Shown one piece after another: positions 53,753 through 63,860 of a DNA stretch of 64,000 nucleotides. A model generated the notes under the pieces. The model was not told the origin of the DNA and searched no databases. It saw nothing but the letters and a program-made list of their open reading frames with translations. The stretch covers positions 868,001 through 932,000 of the forward strand of contig OOIN01000012.1 of assembly GCA_900323505.1 (NCBI GenBank), read 5' to 3'. The position numbers and the translations under genes are program-made. The stretch's first letter is position 1; every line of letters starts with the position of its first letter. This DNA comes from Ustilago trichophora. Lineage: Eukaryota; Basidiomycota; Ustilaginomycetes; Ustilaginales; Ustilaginaceae.

Positions 53753-55885
53753 TTACATGAGAGATGGATCAATATCAGCATCTCGATCTGGAGCTAACAC
53801 TTGTGTCTGTACCTCTTCCCCCACGCCTTCAACAGCAGAGGTGGCAGAGGCAGTAGAGGCAGCGTTTTCCTCTGTCCACCTATTTCTCATTTTGTCGACG
53901 ATTTTTGCTAACGCTTCCTCCTCCAATGGCTTGCCAGTATCCAATAGTGCTTTGAACCTTGCCGTCACAAGCGCACGAATCAACTCTAGCGCTCTACGAC
54001 TATACCATCCCGTCTCAGCATCGTAGGTGTCTCTTAACCATTGAACCCCCATGGGTTGCAAAGCCAATATCGAATGCTGTGGAAGATCCTCATCGTTTGC
54101 CCGCCAAATGTACGGCTTGATTAGGGGATCTTCAATATCGCACAATTGAAAATTGCCAACATGACGATGTAGAGAGTTTCCGTCAAAGAGGTGGGTAGTT
54201 TTGATTCTCTCCGCTCCTCCTCTGGGCAGCAGGGGAAGTGGGAGGATGCTGGATCGGGCAAGTGCAAGGTCTTCCTCATCTTCTTCTACAGGAAGATCTT
54301 CGATGGGAATACCACCACCACCACCACCACCACCGCCGCCGCCGCCGCCGCCGCTACCGCGGGAAGCTTGTCCTTGCAGCCTCGATTCACGACCGATAGG
54401 ACCGCCCCTCAAGAAGATCCTCTGGTAAATCCTACTAGTCGCATCCTTTCTTACATCATATCCAAATCTAACAATCGTATCCCTCCAAGGTCCACCCACC
54501 ATCGAATACCCTACCAGCGCATAGTACACCTTCTCATTATTCCCATGCAGCTCGTTCAACTCTTCCTCGCTCAGCTGATTCTTCAGCGCTACCCGAGACC
54601 ACATAGGTCTTTCCAGCAGCAACTCCCTTAAACGGGCCAACACTTTGGGCTCACATCGATGCTCAATCCTCACCACATCTTGTAGCGGTTTGGTGGGCAC
54701 TTTGTTATCTCGTCCAACGCGGAACGGCTGCGGGGCAATGTTGGAGAGACGTACCCGATTGACGAAGCGTTGCATTTGGCCTGGTTGCAAATCGCTGCGC
54801 TTCAGTGCGTGGGCGAAAGAGGCGCTGGTGGATGGCCTTGTTGTTGTCGGATGTGTTGGTGTGGGGACGATGCGAAGCTCGCTATACGGTGTCTGCTGGA
54901 AGGCGTAGTTGAAGGGCACGTCCGTTCTGCTGAAGAATGCAGGGGGTAACATGTTCAAGTTGCTCCGCATGGCACCATCGGGTTGAAAAGTCTGATAGTC
55001 TTCCAGCTGTGGAGGGATGCGGAATTGCTGGAATGCAGCGAGGTCCATCGTCGCTAGGGCCTTGTGGAGGGCCATGACTGGATCGGGTTGCGATTCAGCA
55101 GAAGAAGAAGATGAGGAAGTGAAGACGTTGGGCTGGAAAGCGAAATCTGCCATGCTACGAAAGCGGACAGTGTTGGTGGCCATACCGAGGATCTCGATGC
55201 AATATTCCTTTTTGATTCGACCTGTGTATCGGCTGCGTTTGTTTTGCTGTTCGTCGTCGCCGGTACCGGATGTCTCTTCTGCGGGTGACTGTTGAAGGCT
55301 GGAATCGGCTTCGGCGAATAATGCCGGATCGAGGACCATGTCTTCCCCTTGCGCTGGAACATTTGCTGAAGATGTAGATTCATCTGTAGATTCCCTCTTC
55401 CGCTTGCGTTTCTGCCTCCACGTCCGCCTAACGACCCTTATGACGATGTTGTGAGTCGGTACAACCTCCCCTAACAATGGCGCCCTGTACACTTGATCAA
55501 TGGCGCCATCTGTTCCTGCTGCATCTTGTGGATATGCACATCCACCGAGCCTGCATTCAATCACTTTGATCCCATCGTTAGGGATCTTGGCGAGGAAGTT
55601 GAGCCCCTCATGCGGGCTACTCGTCAGAGGGGGCAGGGCGGATGGATGTAATGTCGAGAGAGCGCATTCGAGGCTGGTATTGTTGCAGCTTGAAGATGAA
55701 GGGGATGAAGTGTATGATGTGGCATGGTCAGAGAGAATGCCGGGATACTCGACGTTGAGAAGGGTTGTGGAAGGGATGGGTTGGGGTTTGACGAATCGAG
55801 TTTCGGATTGTGTGGTGTTGATATCAGTATCGACGTCTCGGTCTAGGGCCCTAGCTTTGCCCTTGGCTGCTGAGGAATGGAGCAT
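53753..55885 (-). CDS. Transcription factor IIIC subunit, Tfc1/Sfc1/GTF3C5-like
   Basis: 710 residues, no intron. TFIIIC binds tRNA-gene A and B boxes; this subunit (tau95 in yeast) contacts the A box. The N-terminal triple-barrel-forming part shows LLNVEYPGILSD, ALSTLHPSA and IECRLGGCAYPQD, then VPTHNIVIRVVRRTWR. The middle has FFSRTDVPFNYAFQQTPYSE, split across its conserved aromatic positions, followed by RPMWSRVALKNQL and PWRDTIVRFGYDVRKD, then YQRIFLRGGPIG. A poly-Gly run encoded by alternating GGC and GGT triplets (54309-54357) interrupts the DNA-binding half. Low-complexity Ser stretches are also present. Identity rests on pattern match to the family; the sequence is divergent, as is usual for this subunit. 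Confidence 0.85.
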   Translation of the reverse strand: MLHSSAAKGKARALDRDVDTDINTTQSETRFVKPQPIPSTTLLNVEYPGILSDHATSYTSSPSSSSCNNTSLECALSTLHPSALPPLTSSPHEGLNFLAKIPNDGIKVIECRLGGCAYPQDAAGTDGAIDQVYRAPLLGEVVPTHNIVIRVVRRTWRQKRKRKRESTDESTSSANVPAQGEDMVLDPALFAEADSSLQQSPAEETSGTGDDEQQNKRSRYTGRIKKEYCIEILGMATNTVRFRSMADFAFQPNVFTSSSSSSAESQPDPVMALHKALATMDLAAFQQFRIPPQLEDYQTFQPDGAMRSNLNMLPPAFFSRTDVPFNYAFQQTPYSELRIVPTPTHPTTTRPSTSASFAHALKRSDLQPGQMQRFVNRVRLSNIAPQPFRVGRDNKVPTKPLQDVVRIEHRCEPKVLARLRELLLERPMWSRVALKNQLSEEELNELHGNNEKVYYALVGYSMVGGPWRDTIVRFGYDVRKDATSRIYQRIFLRGGPIGRESRLQGQASRGSGGGGGGGGGGGGGGIPIEDLPVEEDEEDLALARSSILPLPLLPRGGAERIKTTHLFDGNSLHRHVGNFQLCDIEDPLIKPYIWRANDEDLPQHSILALQPMGVQWLRDTYDAETGWYSRRALELIRALVTARFKALLDTGKPLEEEALAKIVDKMRNRWTEENAASTASATSAVEGVGEEVQTQVLAPDRDADIDPSLM
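54309..54357. repeat. Coding (CCACCG)-type triplet repeat giving poly-Gly
   Basis: ACC triplets change to GCC triplets on the plus strand; on the coding minus strand these are Gly codons, giving a run of about 14 Gly in the TFIIIC-like subunit. Likely length-polymorphic. Confidence 0.85.
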
Positions 55886-56369
55886 GACGAAGATTCGGCA
55901 GGATGCTACGAGGTCGATTTGGGGCAGATTGTCATGACTGACTGCATTATCTTTTTGAATGTCCGTGGCTGAACGGATGGATGTCGTTGCTCAAGTGGAC
56001 CCTTGAAAGCACTTTTATCCAAATCAAGCATTCAAGGTGGAGCACCACCCTAGTCCGAGATCCGCGTTTGTTTTTGGATGGGATTCATCAACGCGACGCG
56101 GTCTGCTCAAAAGGGTATTTCGTGTAAACTCGTGTTTCAAAGGCAAAGAAAGGCAAACGGAGAGCAACACTTTCCCAAACCGCGTTTCCAGCTGGCTCAG
56201 CGTTTTGGCGGAGTTGTCTTGCTTTCCAACATCACTTTGATCCACGTCCAACACCACCATCAACACCAACAACTCTTCCTCCTCTGTTGTGTTCTTCTCT
56301 ACTCTCCACACCACACAATTTTGCTATCAAGCTTCACAGATTCCTCCTCCAAGGACTGCGCATGCAAAC
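55886..56369. other. Divergent upstream region of the TFIIIC and POLA2 genes
   Basis: 484 bp with CACCAACACC-type short repeats in the POLA2 leader (56245-56275). No gene seen. Confidence 0.45.
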
Positions 56370-58634
56370 ATGGTGGCGTCCGAACTCACCCTCGGCCTCT
56401 CGCAACACTTTGGCGCATATATCGCCTCTGACCCCTCCTTACTCTCGGAAACCACCTCGATCTGCACCCACTACGGCGTCACCCCCGAAGACCTTTTTTA
56501 CAAGTGGGAAGCATTTGCATTCAACCACAAGTTGCCCAAATCCGAACCGTTGACCATTGACCATGCCAGAGAGCTGCGCAAGATCATTGCTGCCAGCATC
56601 AATGCTCCGTCCAATGTTGGCCAAGAGGCACAGACACCGTTGAAGCCTTCCAGCGCGTTGAACAGGGATTTGGGGGCGATGTTGGGCATCAAGGCGACTC
56701 CGATCAAGAATGTTGGTGGTGCAGGAGGAGGCTTCAATGCGTTCCAGACACCGATTAGGAGTGGTGCTGCCACAACGAATGATCACTCGCCTTTTGGTGG
56801 GCCTGGTGCTACACCTGCTACCGCTTCTGCGTATAAAGCATCGGCAGGAAGCAGAGACTTAGATGTACACATGTCTGACATTGACTCGCCTATCCGCCCC
56901 ATAACCAGCACCACCACCACCACCACCTCGTCCTCGACCTCCAAATACCCCCGTCACTCGATCCTAGAATCCCTCAACGAGCATCTCCCGCTCACCGGAT
57001 CCGGTTCCCAACTCGCTCCTCCAACCAACAAGAAACCGCGCGTCTCGCTTGCCATGGCCACCGATCCGAAAGCCTGGAACTATCGCTACATGTTTGAGAA
57101 AAAGGGAGAACGATCCCAAGTCCTCGATGATCGAATCGACGACTATGCCTCTTTGCTTCGAACCTCTTACAACCTCGACGAAAACGAAGAGTTCGGTGAC
57201 CCTTCTTTGCCGTCTCAAGAACCGATTTGGGTCGTCGGACGCATTTGTCCCGCTCTACCGGCACCTCAGAGCTCGGCGGGTGAAATGTTGCGCGCCAAAG
57301 CCGCCGCTCGATCCTGCTCCAATTCCACCTCTGAGGAGAAGGATGCAAGTGCCATGTTTGGGCTTCCCAAGTTGTCCGAGACAGGCGTCGTTCTCGAAAG
57401 CTCCCGTATGATGGGATCGGGGAATCGTACCCCGCTCGTATTCAACAAGGGATGCATTGTCAAGCATACTCCTCAGGATGTGGGAACTGGTGGGGCAGCT
57501 ACGACGCTCAGCCTGTTTCCTGGGGCGATAGTCATGTGCAAAGGGATGAATGCAGGAGCGGACAAGTTTAGCGTAGACGAGATTTGTTTTCCTCCACCGT
57601 TGCCGTTGGCGGTTCATACGGTGGATGAGGCGTTGGATCATGGATATGGTTTGCACAAGTTGAATGGGAGTGCGTTGAACATTGTTGTAGCGTCTGGGCC
57701 GTTTGGAGGGGATGAGGATTTGGAATTTAGAGAGTGGCATGGGTTGATGGATGAATTAGAAGCTGGAGGGTTGCCCATCTCTTCTTCTGGTTGCACGAAT
57801 CAAGGAGCGAGGAGAGGTGTTCCGGATACACTTATCCTTACGGGTCCATTCATTTCTTCATCCCATCCTCTTTTACCTTTTAGCAACGAACTACCCGGAG
57901 AACTTTTCGCAAGACATTTTTCAAGCCGTCTTACAAGTCTTACGACCAAATTTGCTTCAACAATGGTAGTGTTGATTCCAAGTACAGATGATATACTTAA
58001 CGTTCATTCTGCTTATCCGCAGCCTTCGTTTTCGAAGGAGGAGAGTTTGGGAGTTATGGGGTTGCCTAAAGGGCGGGTGCGGTGTTTGCCTAATCCTAGT
58101 GTTTTTTATATTAATCAGGTGGTGGTTGGGGTGACTAGTGCGGATAGTTTGGGGGATATTAAGAGTGAAGAGATGGTTACACGGATTGAGGCTTGTTCGG
58201 ATGGAGGTTTGGGGGTGGGGGAGAGTGTTGCGGGTAAGAATAGGGAGACGAGTACTCGTTTGACGAGGTTTGTCTTGTCTCAGAGATGTTTTTATCCTCT
58301 TTTTCCACCACCTACTTCAAGTAAGACGATTTCTTATGATACTTGTCATAGTCATTTGCTCGATTTTCCCGCCGTGACGCCGGATCTTTTGATCTTGCCA
58401 AGTTGCAAACTTTCAAATCCTTTTATTAGGGTTGTAAGTAGTTCTACTGTTGTTCAACCCGGTATCGTTGCACCTAAAGGTAAAGGTAAACTCGGTGGTG
58501 CTGGTGGTGCGGGGTCGGTTGCTTGCATTCAAGTTAACCCCATTCCAAAACAAGAATTGCAATCAATCCATCAACATCACACGATCAATTCAAAATTATA
58601 CGATACGGCAAGAATCGACATTATCTCCATCTAA
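56370..58634 (+). CDS. POL12: DNA polymerase alpha subunit B (POLA2/Pol12)
   Basis: 754 residues, no intron, from the ATG at 56370 (M-V-A-S-E-L); the frame continues upstream without a convincing start. This is the non-catalytic B subunit of the polymerase alpha-primase complex that starts DNA replication. The N-terminal helical domain has HYGVTPEDLFYKWEAF. A Ser/Thr-rich linker with likely Cdk sites (SPIRPITS) follows. The OB and inactive phosphoesterase core show WNYRYMFEKKGERSQVLDDRID, split by its conserved charge pattern, IWVVGRICPA, LILTGPFISSSHPLL, LIPSTDDILNVHSAYPQP, CLPNPSVFYINQVVVGVTSAD and LPSCKLSNPFIRVV. Codon use changes within the gene: the first half uses C-ending codons, while the last 1 kb is rich in T- and G-ending ones. 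Confidence 0.93.
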   Translation: MVASELTLGLSQHFGAYIASDPSLLSETTSICTHYGVTPEDLFYKWEAFAFNHKLPKSEPLTIDHARELRKIIAASINAPSNVGQEAQTPLKPSSALNRDLGAMLGIKATPIKNVGGAGGGFNAFQTPIRSGAATTNDHSPFGGPGATPATASAYKASAGSRDLDVHMSDIDSPIRPITSTTTTTTSSSTSKYPRHSILESLNEHLPLTGSGSQLAPPTNKKPRVSLAMATDPKAWNYRYMFEKKGERSQVLDDRIDDYASLLRTSYNLDENEEFGDPSLPSQEPIWVVGRICPALPAPQSSAGEMLRAKAAARSCSNSTSEEKDASAMFGLPKLSETGVVLESSRMMGSGNRTPLVFNKGCIVKHTPQDVGTGGAATTLSLFPGAIVMCKGMNAGADKFSVDEICFPPPLPLAVHTVDEALDHGYGLHKLNGSALNIVVASGPFGGDEDLEFREWHGLMDELEAGGLPISSSGCTNQGARRGVPDTLILTGPFISSSHPLLPFSNELPGELFARHFSSRLTSLTTKFASTMVVLIPSTDDILNVHSAYPQPSFSKEESLGVMGLPKGRVRCLPNPSVFYINQVVVGVTSADSLGDIKSEEMVTRIEACSDGGLGVGESVAGKNRETSTRLTRFVLSQRCFYPLFPPPTSSKTISYDTCHSHLLDFPAVTPDLLILPSCKLSNPFIRVVSSSTVVQPGIVAPKGKGKLGGAGGAGSVACIQVNPIPKQELQSIHQHHTINSKLYDTARIDIISI

Positions 58635-59087
58635 ATCTCTCCACAATAACAAAACACCAATCCCCTTGCTCCACTACACGATGTATTGTACCTGTACATT
58701 CTTGAATTTCATCCTTTGCCATTGTCCATCTACCAGAAATACTCACCAAATCCCCAACCCCTTCTTCACACCACAAACAAACCTGACCTAAAACCCACAA
58801 ACCTACATAATGTCACCCACAAAACAACAATGCCAAGTTAAAGAGAGCATGCAAACGTACCATTAAATGCCAAGTTAAATGCTAAATCATGCAGATTTAT
58901 ACGATTATATGTATGTGAACCAATGCCAACATGAATGATGCTACAAGCCACAGCAGGTTAAAGAACACAATAACAAAAAAGAGATCGGGAAAAGGGGTCC
59001 AAAAGACCAAAAGAAACAGGATCTTGTGAAAAGCCAAAGAGGGATATACTAAAGATAAGAATAAGCAAAAAGAAGTCGAAAGGGTAT
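58635..59087. other. Convergent 3' flanks of POLA2 and the BTG/Tob gene
   Basis: 453 bp, A-rich on the plus strand, with TGCCAAGTTAAA repeated twice (about 58830 and 58868). No gene seen. Confidence 0.45.
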
Positions 59088-61136
59088 TTAAGTCATTTGC
59101 AGACGTGCCAAATTGGAGTGTAGCTGCAATCCAAACTCGACATTGTGATGGTGGTGTTGATGTTGGAGTTTGAGATTCGGAATGGAATTTTTGGCGCCAA
59201 GATCCGCCAATTTAGCCGGGGAACAAGTGACGCTAGAATAGCAGCTCGAGTCGGTATAATCGGTCAAAGTAGCTGGGGTGGAGCAACGAGAGATGTAATC
59301 ATCTTCGTCATTGGAAAATTCGGGGAGCTCATCGGTGGATTCCAATTCGAGAGCGCGGAGAGCTGCTGCTTGGCGACGGGCGGCTCTTCCTGCTCCGCGG
59401 CCGCGAGAGCGTCGACCTCGAGAACGCAGACGACGACGATGTTGGCCGTTGGCGGTGGAAGATTCTTCGTCGTCGTCGACGGAAACAGAGGCGAAGGCCG
59501 AGGTGGCGGTGGCGTTGGCGTTGGCGGTGGTCAATTCGGCAAGCTCCACAGGCATCATCATGGGAAGCTGTTGCTGGTGTGGGTTGTAGCGAGCATACTG
59601 CTGCTGTTGCTGAGAGGGCACAGGTCGGAAGCCATAGGGCGTGGGCAAGTTGCCATAACCCATCATTACAGGCGCCGCTCGTTGCGGCTGTGTGGCGTAC
59701 ACTTGCTGCTGCTGTTGCTGTGGCTGTTGCTGTTGCTGCTGCTGCTGGTAACCCACATGCTGAAAATGCTGAGGCGCAGGAGGAAGAGGAATAGTCCTCA
59801 TCGGAGCGCTATAGTTGGCAGCTGAATTCAAGTGATGCATCTGTCTCTGCGCCATATAGGGCATGGGAGGAAGGAGCTGGTTGTGCAATCCAGCTTGAAG
59901 ATGGCTGATGCTCTTCGAGTTCGAGTGTTGACGATGGCGAGGGGGCTGTGTGGATTTAGATGTAGTGCTACCTCCGAGACGAACGCCTCCACCGAGCACG
60001 CCGACGTTGCCATTGTCGTGGGTGGTGTAGTTGCACTTGACTGGCGTTGACGAAACAATAGACTTGGCAAGCTGAGGCTTGGAAACGGGGGTGGCGACGA
60101 AGCCAGCACCGAGCAGCTGCGAACCAGCAGCATCCTTAGACACATTGAGACCGAGCATACGAGCAGCAGCGTCAATAGTGACATCGCCTGCGTCGTCCGG
60201 ATCCTCCTCTTCATCGTCGTCAAAGAGTCGAACTCCGGTAAACCTCTGTGTAGTATCGCCGATGGTTGTATCGTGAACCGACTCGTGATCGTTGTTGTCG
60301 GAGTTGGGAGTGCATTGGCTCGAGGCAAGGGAAGACTTTGGAGAGCAAAGGCTAGGACAGGTCTCGGAGTCAGCATCTGCTTCGAGACCGCTCAAGCTGG
60401 TAGCATCGGTAGAGATTGTGTGGGTGCTCGAGAGGCTGACGCTGCGCACGAGACCGCCGTCGTCGCAGGAGCTGGAAGCAGAGGAGGAAGAGGTGGAGAG
60501 GGCACGGTTGTGCTGTGTATTGGATGTGGGTCGAGCGTTGTTCATCATGTGAACGGGGTATCGAAGTTGGGGAGTAGGTTTAACAATTGGGATTGGACGG
60601 GGAGCGCTGCTGACGGTGAGTTGGGGTATGTCACGTTGAGCCGTGTTGGCGACCATCATTTGACCCCATACGACATGAATCGAGCTGGCCGAGACGCCCG
60701 ATTTGAGAGGGTCGAAATCGTACGACGACCTGGTAGCACCTGGACCGGCACCCCTGCGGACAGCCACGCAACCAGGGTCGATCCACATGGTAAACGCAAG
60801 AGGCAACCATTCTAGCGCCAGAGCGACCACTTTAGCCTGATGAGGGTGAACAATCTCGCCCTCCTCTGCCTGTGCCTCTACGACGGAAGCAAAGGCGCGT
60901 AACAGATCCTTGTCGGCACCTTCACCAGCGGCATGCAACTGCCAAGCAACGGATCGTTGGGCTGAGCCACGTTCTGGATCGGCTGAATTCCAGCACTTTT
61001 GGCAGCGTTTCTCGAGAGCGTCCTTGAGAGTTGACGCAAAGCCTGCAAGGGCATCGGGGGCGACGGGTTGTTGACGCTCGATCTGGGAGATGAGGCTGAG
61101 AATGTGTTCGACTGCTGCGGCGACTTCGTAGATCAT
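59088..61136 (-). CDS. BTG/Tob-domain protein with long Gln-rich tail
   Basis: 682 residues, no intron. The first 135 residues match the anti-proliferative BTG/Tob fold: MIYEVAAAVEHILSLI, GFASTLKDALEKRC, a box A counterpart around KCWNSADPERGSAQR (about 45-60) and box B counterpart WLPLAFTMWIDPGCVAV (about 110-126). In animals this domain binds Caf1 of the CCR4-NOT deadenylase and so speeds mRNA decay. The rest is disordered: Ser-rich (200-280), acidic, then Gln runs near 465-485, a basic Arg/Gly patch (RRLRSRGRRSRGR) near 570 and a His run at the end. A possible PAM2-like string, HHLNSAANYSAP, lies near residue 435. The call is by pattern; the domain is divergent but both boxes are in order and spacing. 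Probably a post-transcriptional regulator. Confidence 0.8.
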   Translation of the reverse strand: MIYEVAAAVEHILSLISQIERQQPVAPDALAGFASTLKDALEKRCQKCWNSADPERGSAQRSVAWQLHAAGEGADKDLLRAFASVVEAQAEEGEIVHPHQAKVVALALEWLPLAFTMWIDPGCVAVRRGAGPGATRSSYDFDPLKSGVSASSIHVVWGQMMVANTAQRDIPQLTVSSAPRPIPIVKPTPQLRYPVHMMNNARPTSNTQHNRALSTSSSSASSSCDDGGLVRSVSLSSTHTISTDATSLSGLEADADSETCPSLCSPKSSLASSQCTPNSDNNDHESVHDTTIGDTTQRFTGVRLFDDDEEEDPDDAGDVTIDAAARMLGLNVSKDAAGSQLLGAGFVATPVSKPQLAKSIVSSTPVKCNYTTHDNGNVGVLGGGVRLGGSTTSKSTQPPRHRQHSNSKSISHLQAGLHNQLLPPMPYMAQRQMHHLNSAANYSAPMRTIPLPPAPQHFQHVGYQQQQQQQQPQQQQQQVYATQPQRAAPVMMGYGNLPTPYGFRPVPSQQQQQYARYNPHQQQLPMMMPVELAELTTANANATATSAFASVSVDDDEESSTANGQHRRRLRSRGRRSRGRGAGRAARRQAAALRALELESTDELPEFSNDEDDYISRCSTPATLTDYTDSSCYSSVTCSPAKLADLGAKNSIPNLKLQHQHHHHNVEFGLQLHSNLARLQMT

Positions 61137-61524
61137 GGTATCTTTTGGGAGAATTGATGAAAAGAAACTAAGCTATTTGGATGCAGATTGAGGTGAAAAG
61201 GTTATGGCAGTAGAAGAGAGTAGTCGAATGAATGTTGCGGTTGAGCAAGGTATAAAGAAAGTTTGTAACGAGCTGGTAGGAAGAGGAGGAATAGTAAGAA
61301 GGAGCAAAGAAGATGCAATGCAGAATGGAAAGAGAGGGAAAGTGGTAGCGCGGGGGACCTCGATGATCGTATCCAGACGAGAAGGAGGAGGAAGAAGGGG
61401 GAATGTGGGGGAAGAGAGAGAGAGCGAGACAGAGAGAGATGCAGATTTGAAAAGTGGAGTTAGGGATACAGTTGGGGTAGATATATGTAGATCGAGAAGC
61501 AGTAGAGAGAGTGTGTGTCGAGTG

Positions 61525-61553
61525 AGCAAGAGCAAGAGCAAGAGCAAGAGCAA
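61525..61553. repeat. AGAGCA hexanucleotide tandem
   Basis: About five head-to-tail AGAGCA units in the BTG/Tob upstream region. Confidence 0.85.
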
Positions 61554-63643
61554 TGATGATGAGTAGAGTCGAGGATGAGGATGAGGAGGAGCGAGGAGGA
61601 AAGAGCGTGTGGATGGCTGAGCGGAAAGTTGACAGGTGGGTCCACCATCTACATTTTTTTTCTTATTCTAATGAAAATAAAAAGGAATAAAAAAGACCCT
61701 ACTGTAAAAGGCAGTTTGAGCGTTGACAGTGGCAAATGGCGAACAGTGCATTTTGGTTTTGTTGAGGAGGAAGAAGATGATGATGATGAGACGTTTGACA
61801 TCTTTGGCTGGTCCAATGCTGGCAGAGATCCAGACGCAAGGCAACATGCATTGTAGAAATCTGCCGACCAGGATATGTCACTTTTTCGTTATATAATAAA
61901 ACATTCGAGGCATTCAGCCAGTCATCTGCACAAAAATAAAAAGAATCAATCAAATCCCATTTGCCAACACGCCAACCCATGAAAAGCCAGCACATCACCT
62001 CTACAGTATCTACGAATCGACGCGGTAAGTCTGAAGAGACGGGCGAGACTAAGATCTACCTTACAGAACCAAAGATGGAGCTGATCTGAATCTCTACGAC
62101 ATGACTTGCCTTTTTTTCCACCGTATCGCATGAGAGTTGAATTGATGGATGAACACTTTGACAGGTGTATATCAATCTGTTCAACTTGCCCTTTTTGGGT
62201 ATCACTATACCAATGTCAAAGGATGACTTGACGTACAGTAACTTGAGTGCTGTCTACTGTAAGTTAGTAGACCTTGAATGCCAAAGAAAGCAAGAGCCAA
62301 TTAAAAAAAGAAACTGAAATAAAAAGGTCGGGTCCGGCACCTTCCAATACATTATAGTACAGTATAATCAATCACTTTGCAAAGAGCGGAGTCGAAGAGG
62401 GCTGCAATTCATTCCCACTTTTTTTGGTGCGTCTCTTTTTGATATGGCATCCGACAGGTCCGAGTCCACTTTATCTTGGTCGTATACTGTAAGTTGGCAA
62501 GGCCATGCCGAGAGGAGTCGCCTTTACCTCATAATCTGCTTTAGCTGCGAGGTGTGAGCGCCCCATACTCCATCTCAACGTGGTCAGCAAAGTCAGAATC
62601 GAGGGTGGTCTTCTTGAATACAATAGCATATGGGGAGGTAGTGGCGCGTGGTTGGCTGGTTGCGTTGGTTGGACGCTGGCAGGTTCGCTTCACACGAGTT
62701 GCCCGTCGCCGAGTCTTTCTTTTTATTTTTTTTTGAAATATAAATAAAAGAATACCAAACTGTGTGCTGGCAGTCAAAATTTCCAACACACGCACACATA
62801 GAAAGAGGCAAAGCTAGGTCTCCGACGTGTGAATTACCAACCTCTTTTGCACCCAACCCCAAACGGTTTCACTCAAAAGTTGCTGATGATTAGAATCCTG
62901 ACACATACAGTATATACTGTACACACACTTTTTCTTGCAAGCAGGTACAGTAAAGCACGTTGACCTGGAAAAAAGTGGGTTCTATCACCAAGCACCGATT
63001 CAACTAGTGTGGCTGTGTGTTGGTGTAAGCCAGAGTGTCAAGGCGTTGTCGGTTGAAACAAAGTCAAATTGAACAGATGAAAAGGTGTTGTTTCTTGTCC
63101 AAAGCTCGACAGTCAAGCTTTACAATAATGCGGTTGGATTGGCGTTGTTTCATCTGACCGCATGCTCTACTGTGTCCTCTCTCTCCCTTCATCGAATCCC
63201 GGTCCGCCGGCGTCTTTTTTTGGACACAAACAAAACCCTTTCACCTTTCTCTTTACACTCTGCTTGCTCGCAATCTATTTTTGAACACCATTCCTCAACA
63301 TCAGGAGGCTTGAAATATGTTTGTTTTTTGGTCATCGCCTTCCCCTCCAAGCCAGCACATATATGTAAAAAAGGCTCAAAGCTCAAACGCCCACAAGCTA
63401 AAAAAAAAGTGTCTCGTTACTGTAAGTTACACTAATTTAGCCGAGGTTTGGGATGTTGGACCCTGAATTCTATCCCTCTTTCAAAGAGACGGCAGCGCGA
63501 TGCGCGTTCCTCTTTCTGCCAGGAGGTTGACCGAGCCAAAACCCCCTTTGCTTCCTTTTGCGCAAGATACTTTTTCGCTTCCAGAACCTCTTCTGCCATG
63601 TTTACTCTTCTACTGTACATAGCGCCACTTGATGTCGCAGTCA

Positions 63644-63646
<3 letters not shown>

Positions 63647-63722
<76 letters not shown>
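63647..63722. repeat. GT dinucleotide microsatellite, about 37 units
   Basis: Nearly uninterrupted TG/GT run of about 75 nt, the longest simple repeat in the window. It lies in gene-free DNA. Confidence 0.95.
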
Positions 63723-63860
63723 GTGACCATTGCCGATGCTGGCGGACCCCGGAGAACCTTCCGCCGAAACATGCAGAGAAGCACGGTACAAGAAGCAAGC
63801 CGTCAATCTTTCATCCCCCTTGCGTTTACGTGGCGTATAAGCACAGACAAGCACAGTCCT

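Noticed and set aside
58318..58363. A short intron in POLA2 (AAG-GTAAGA-like to CATAG)
   Set aside because: It would be about 31-45 nt, too short for a normal intron here, and the unspliced frame encodes conserved sequence through this point.
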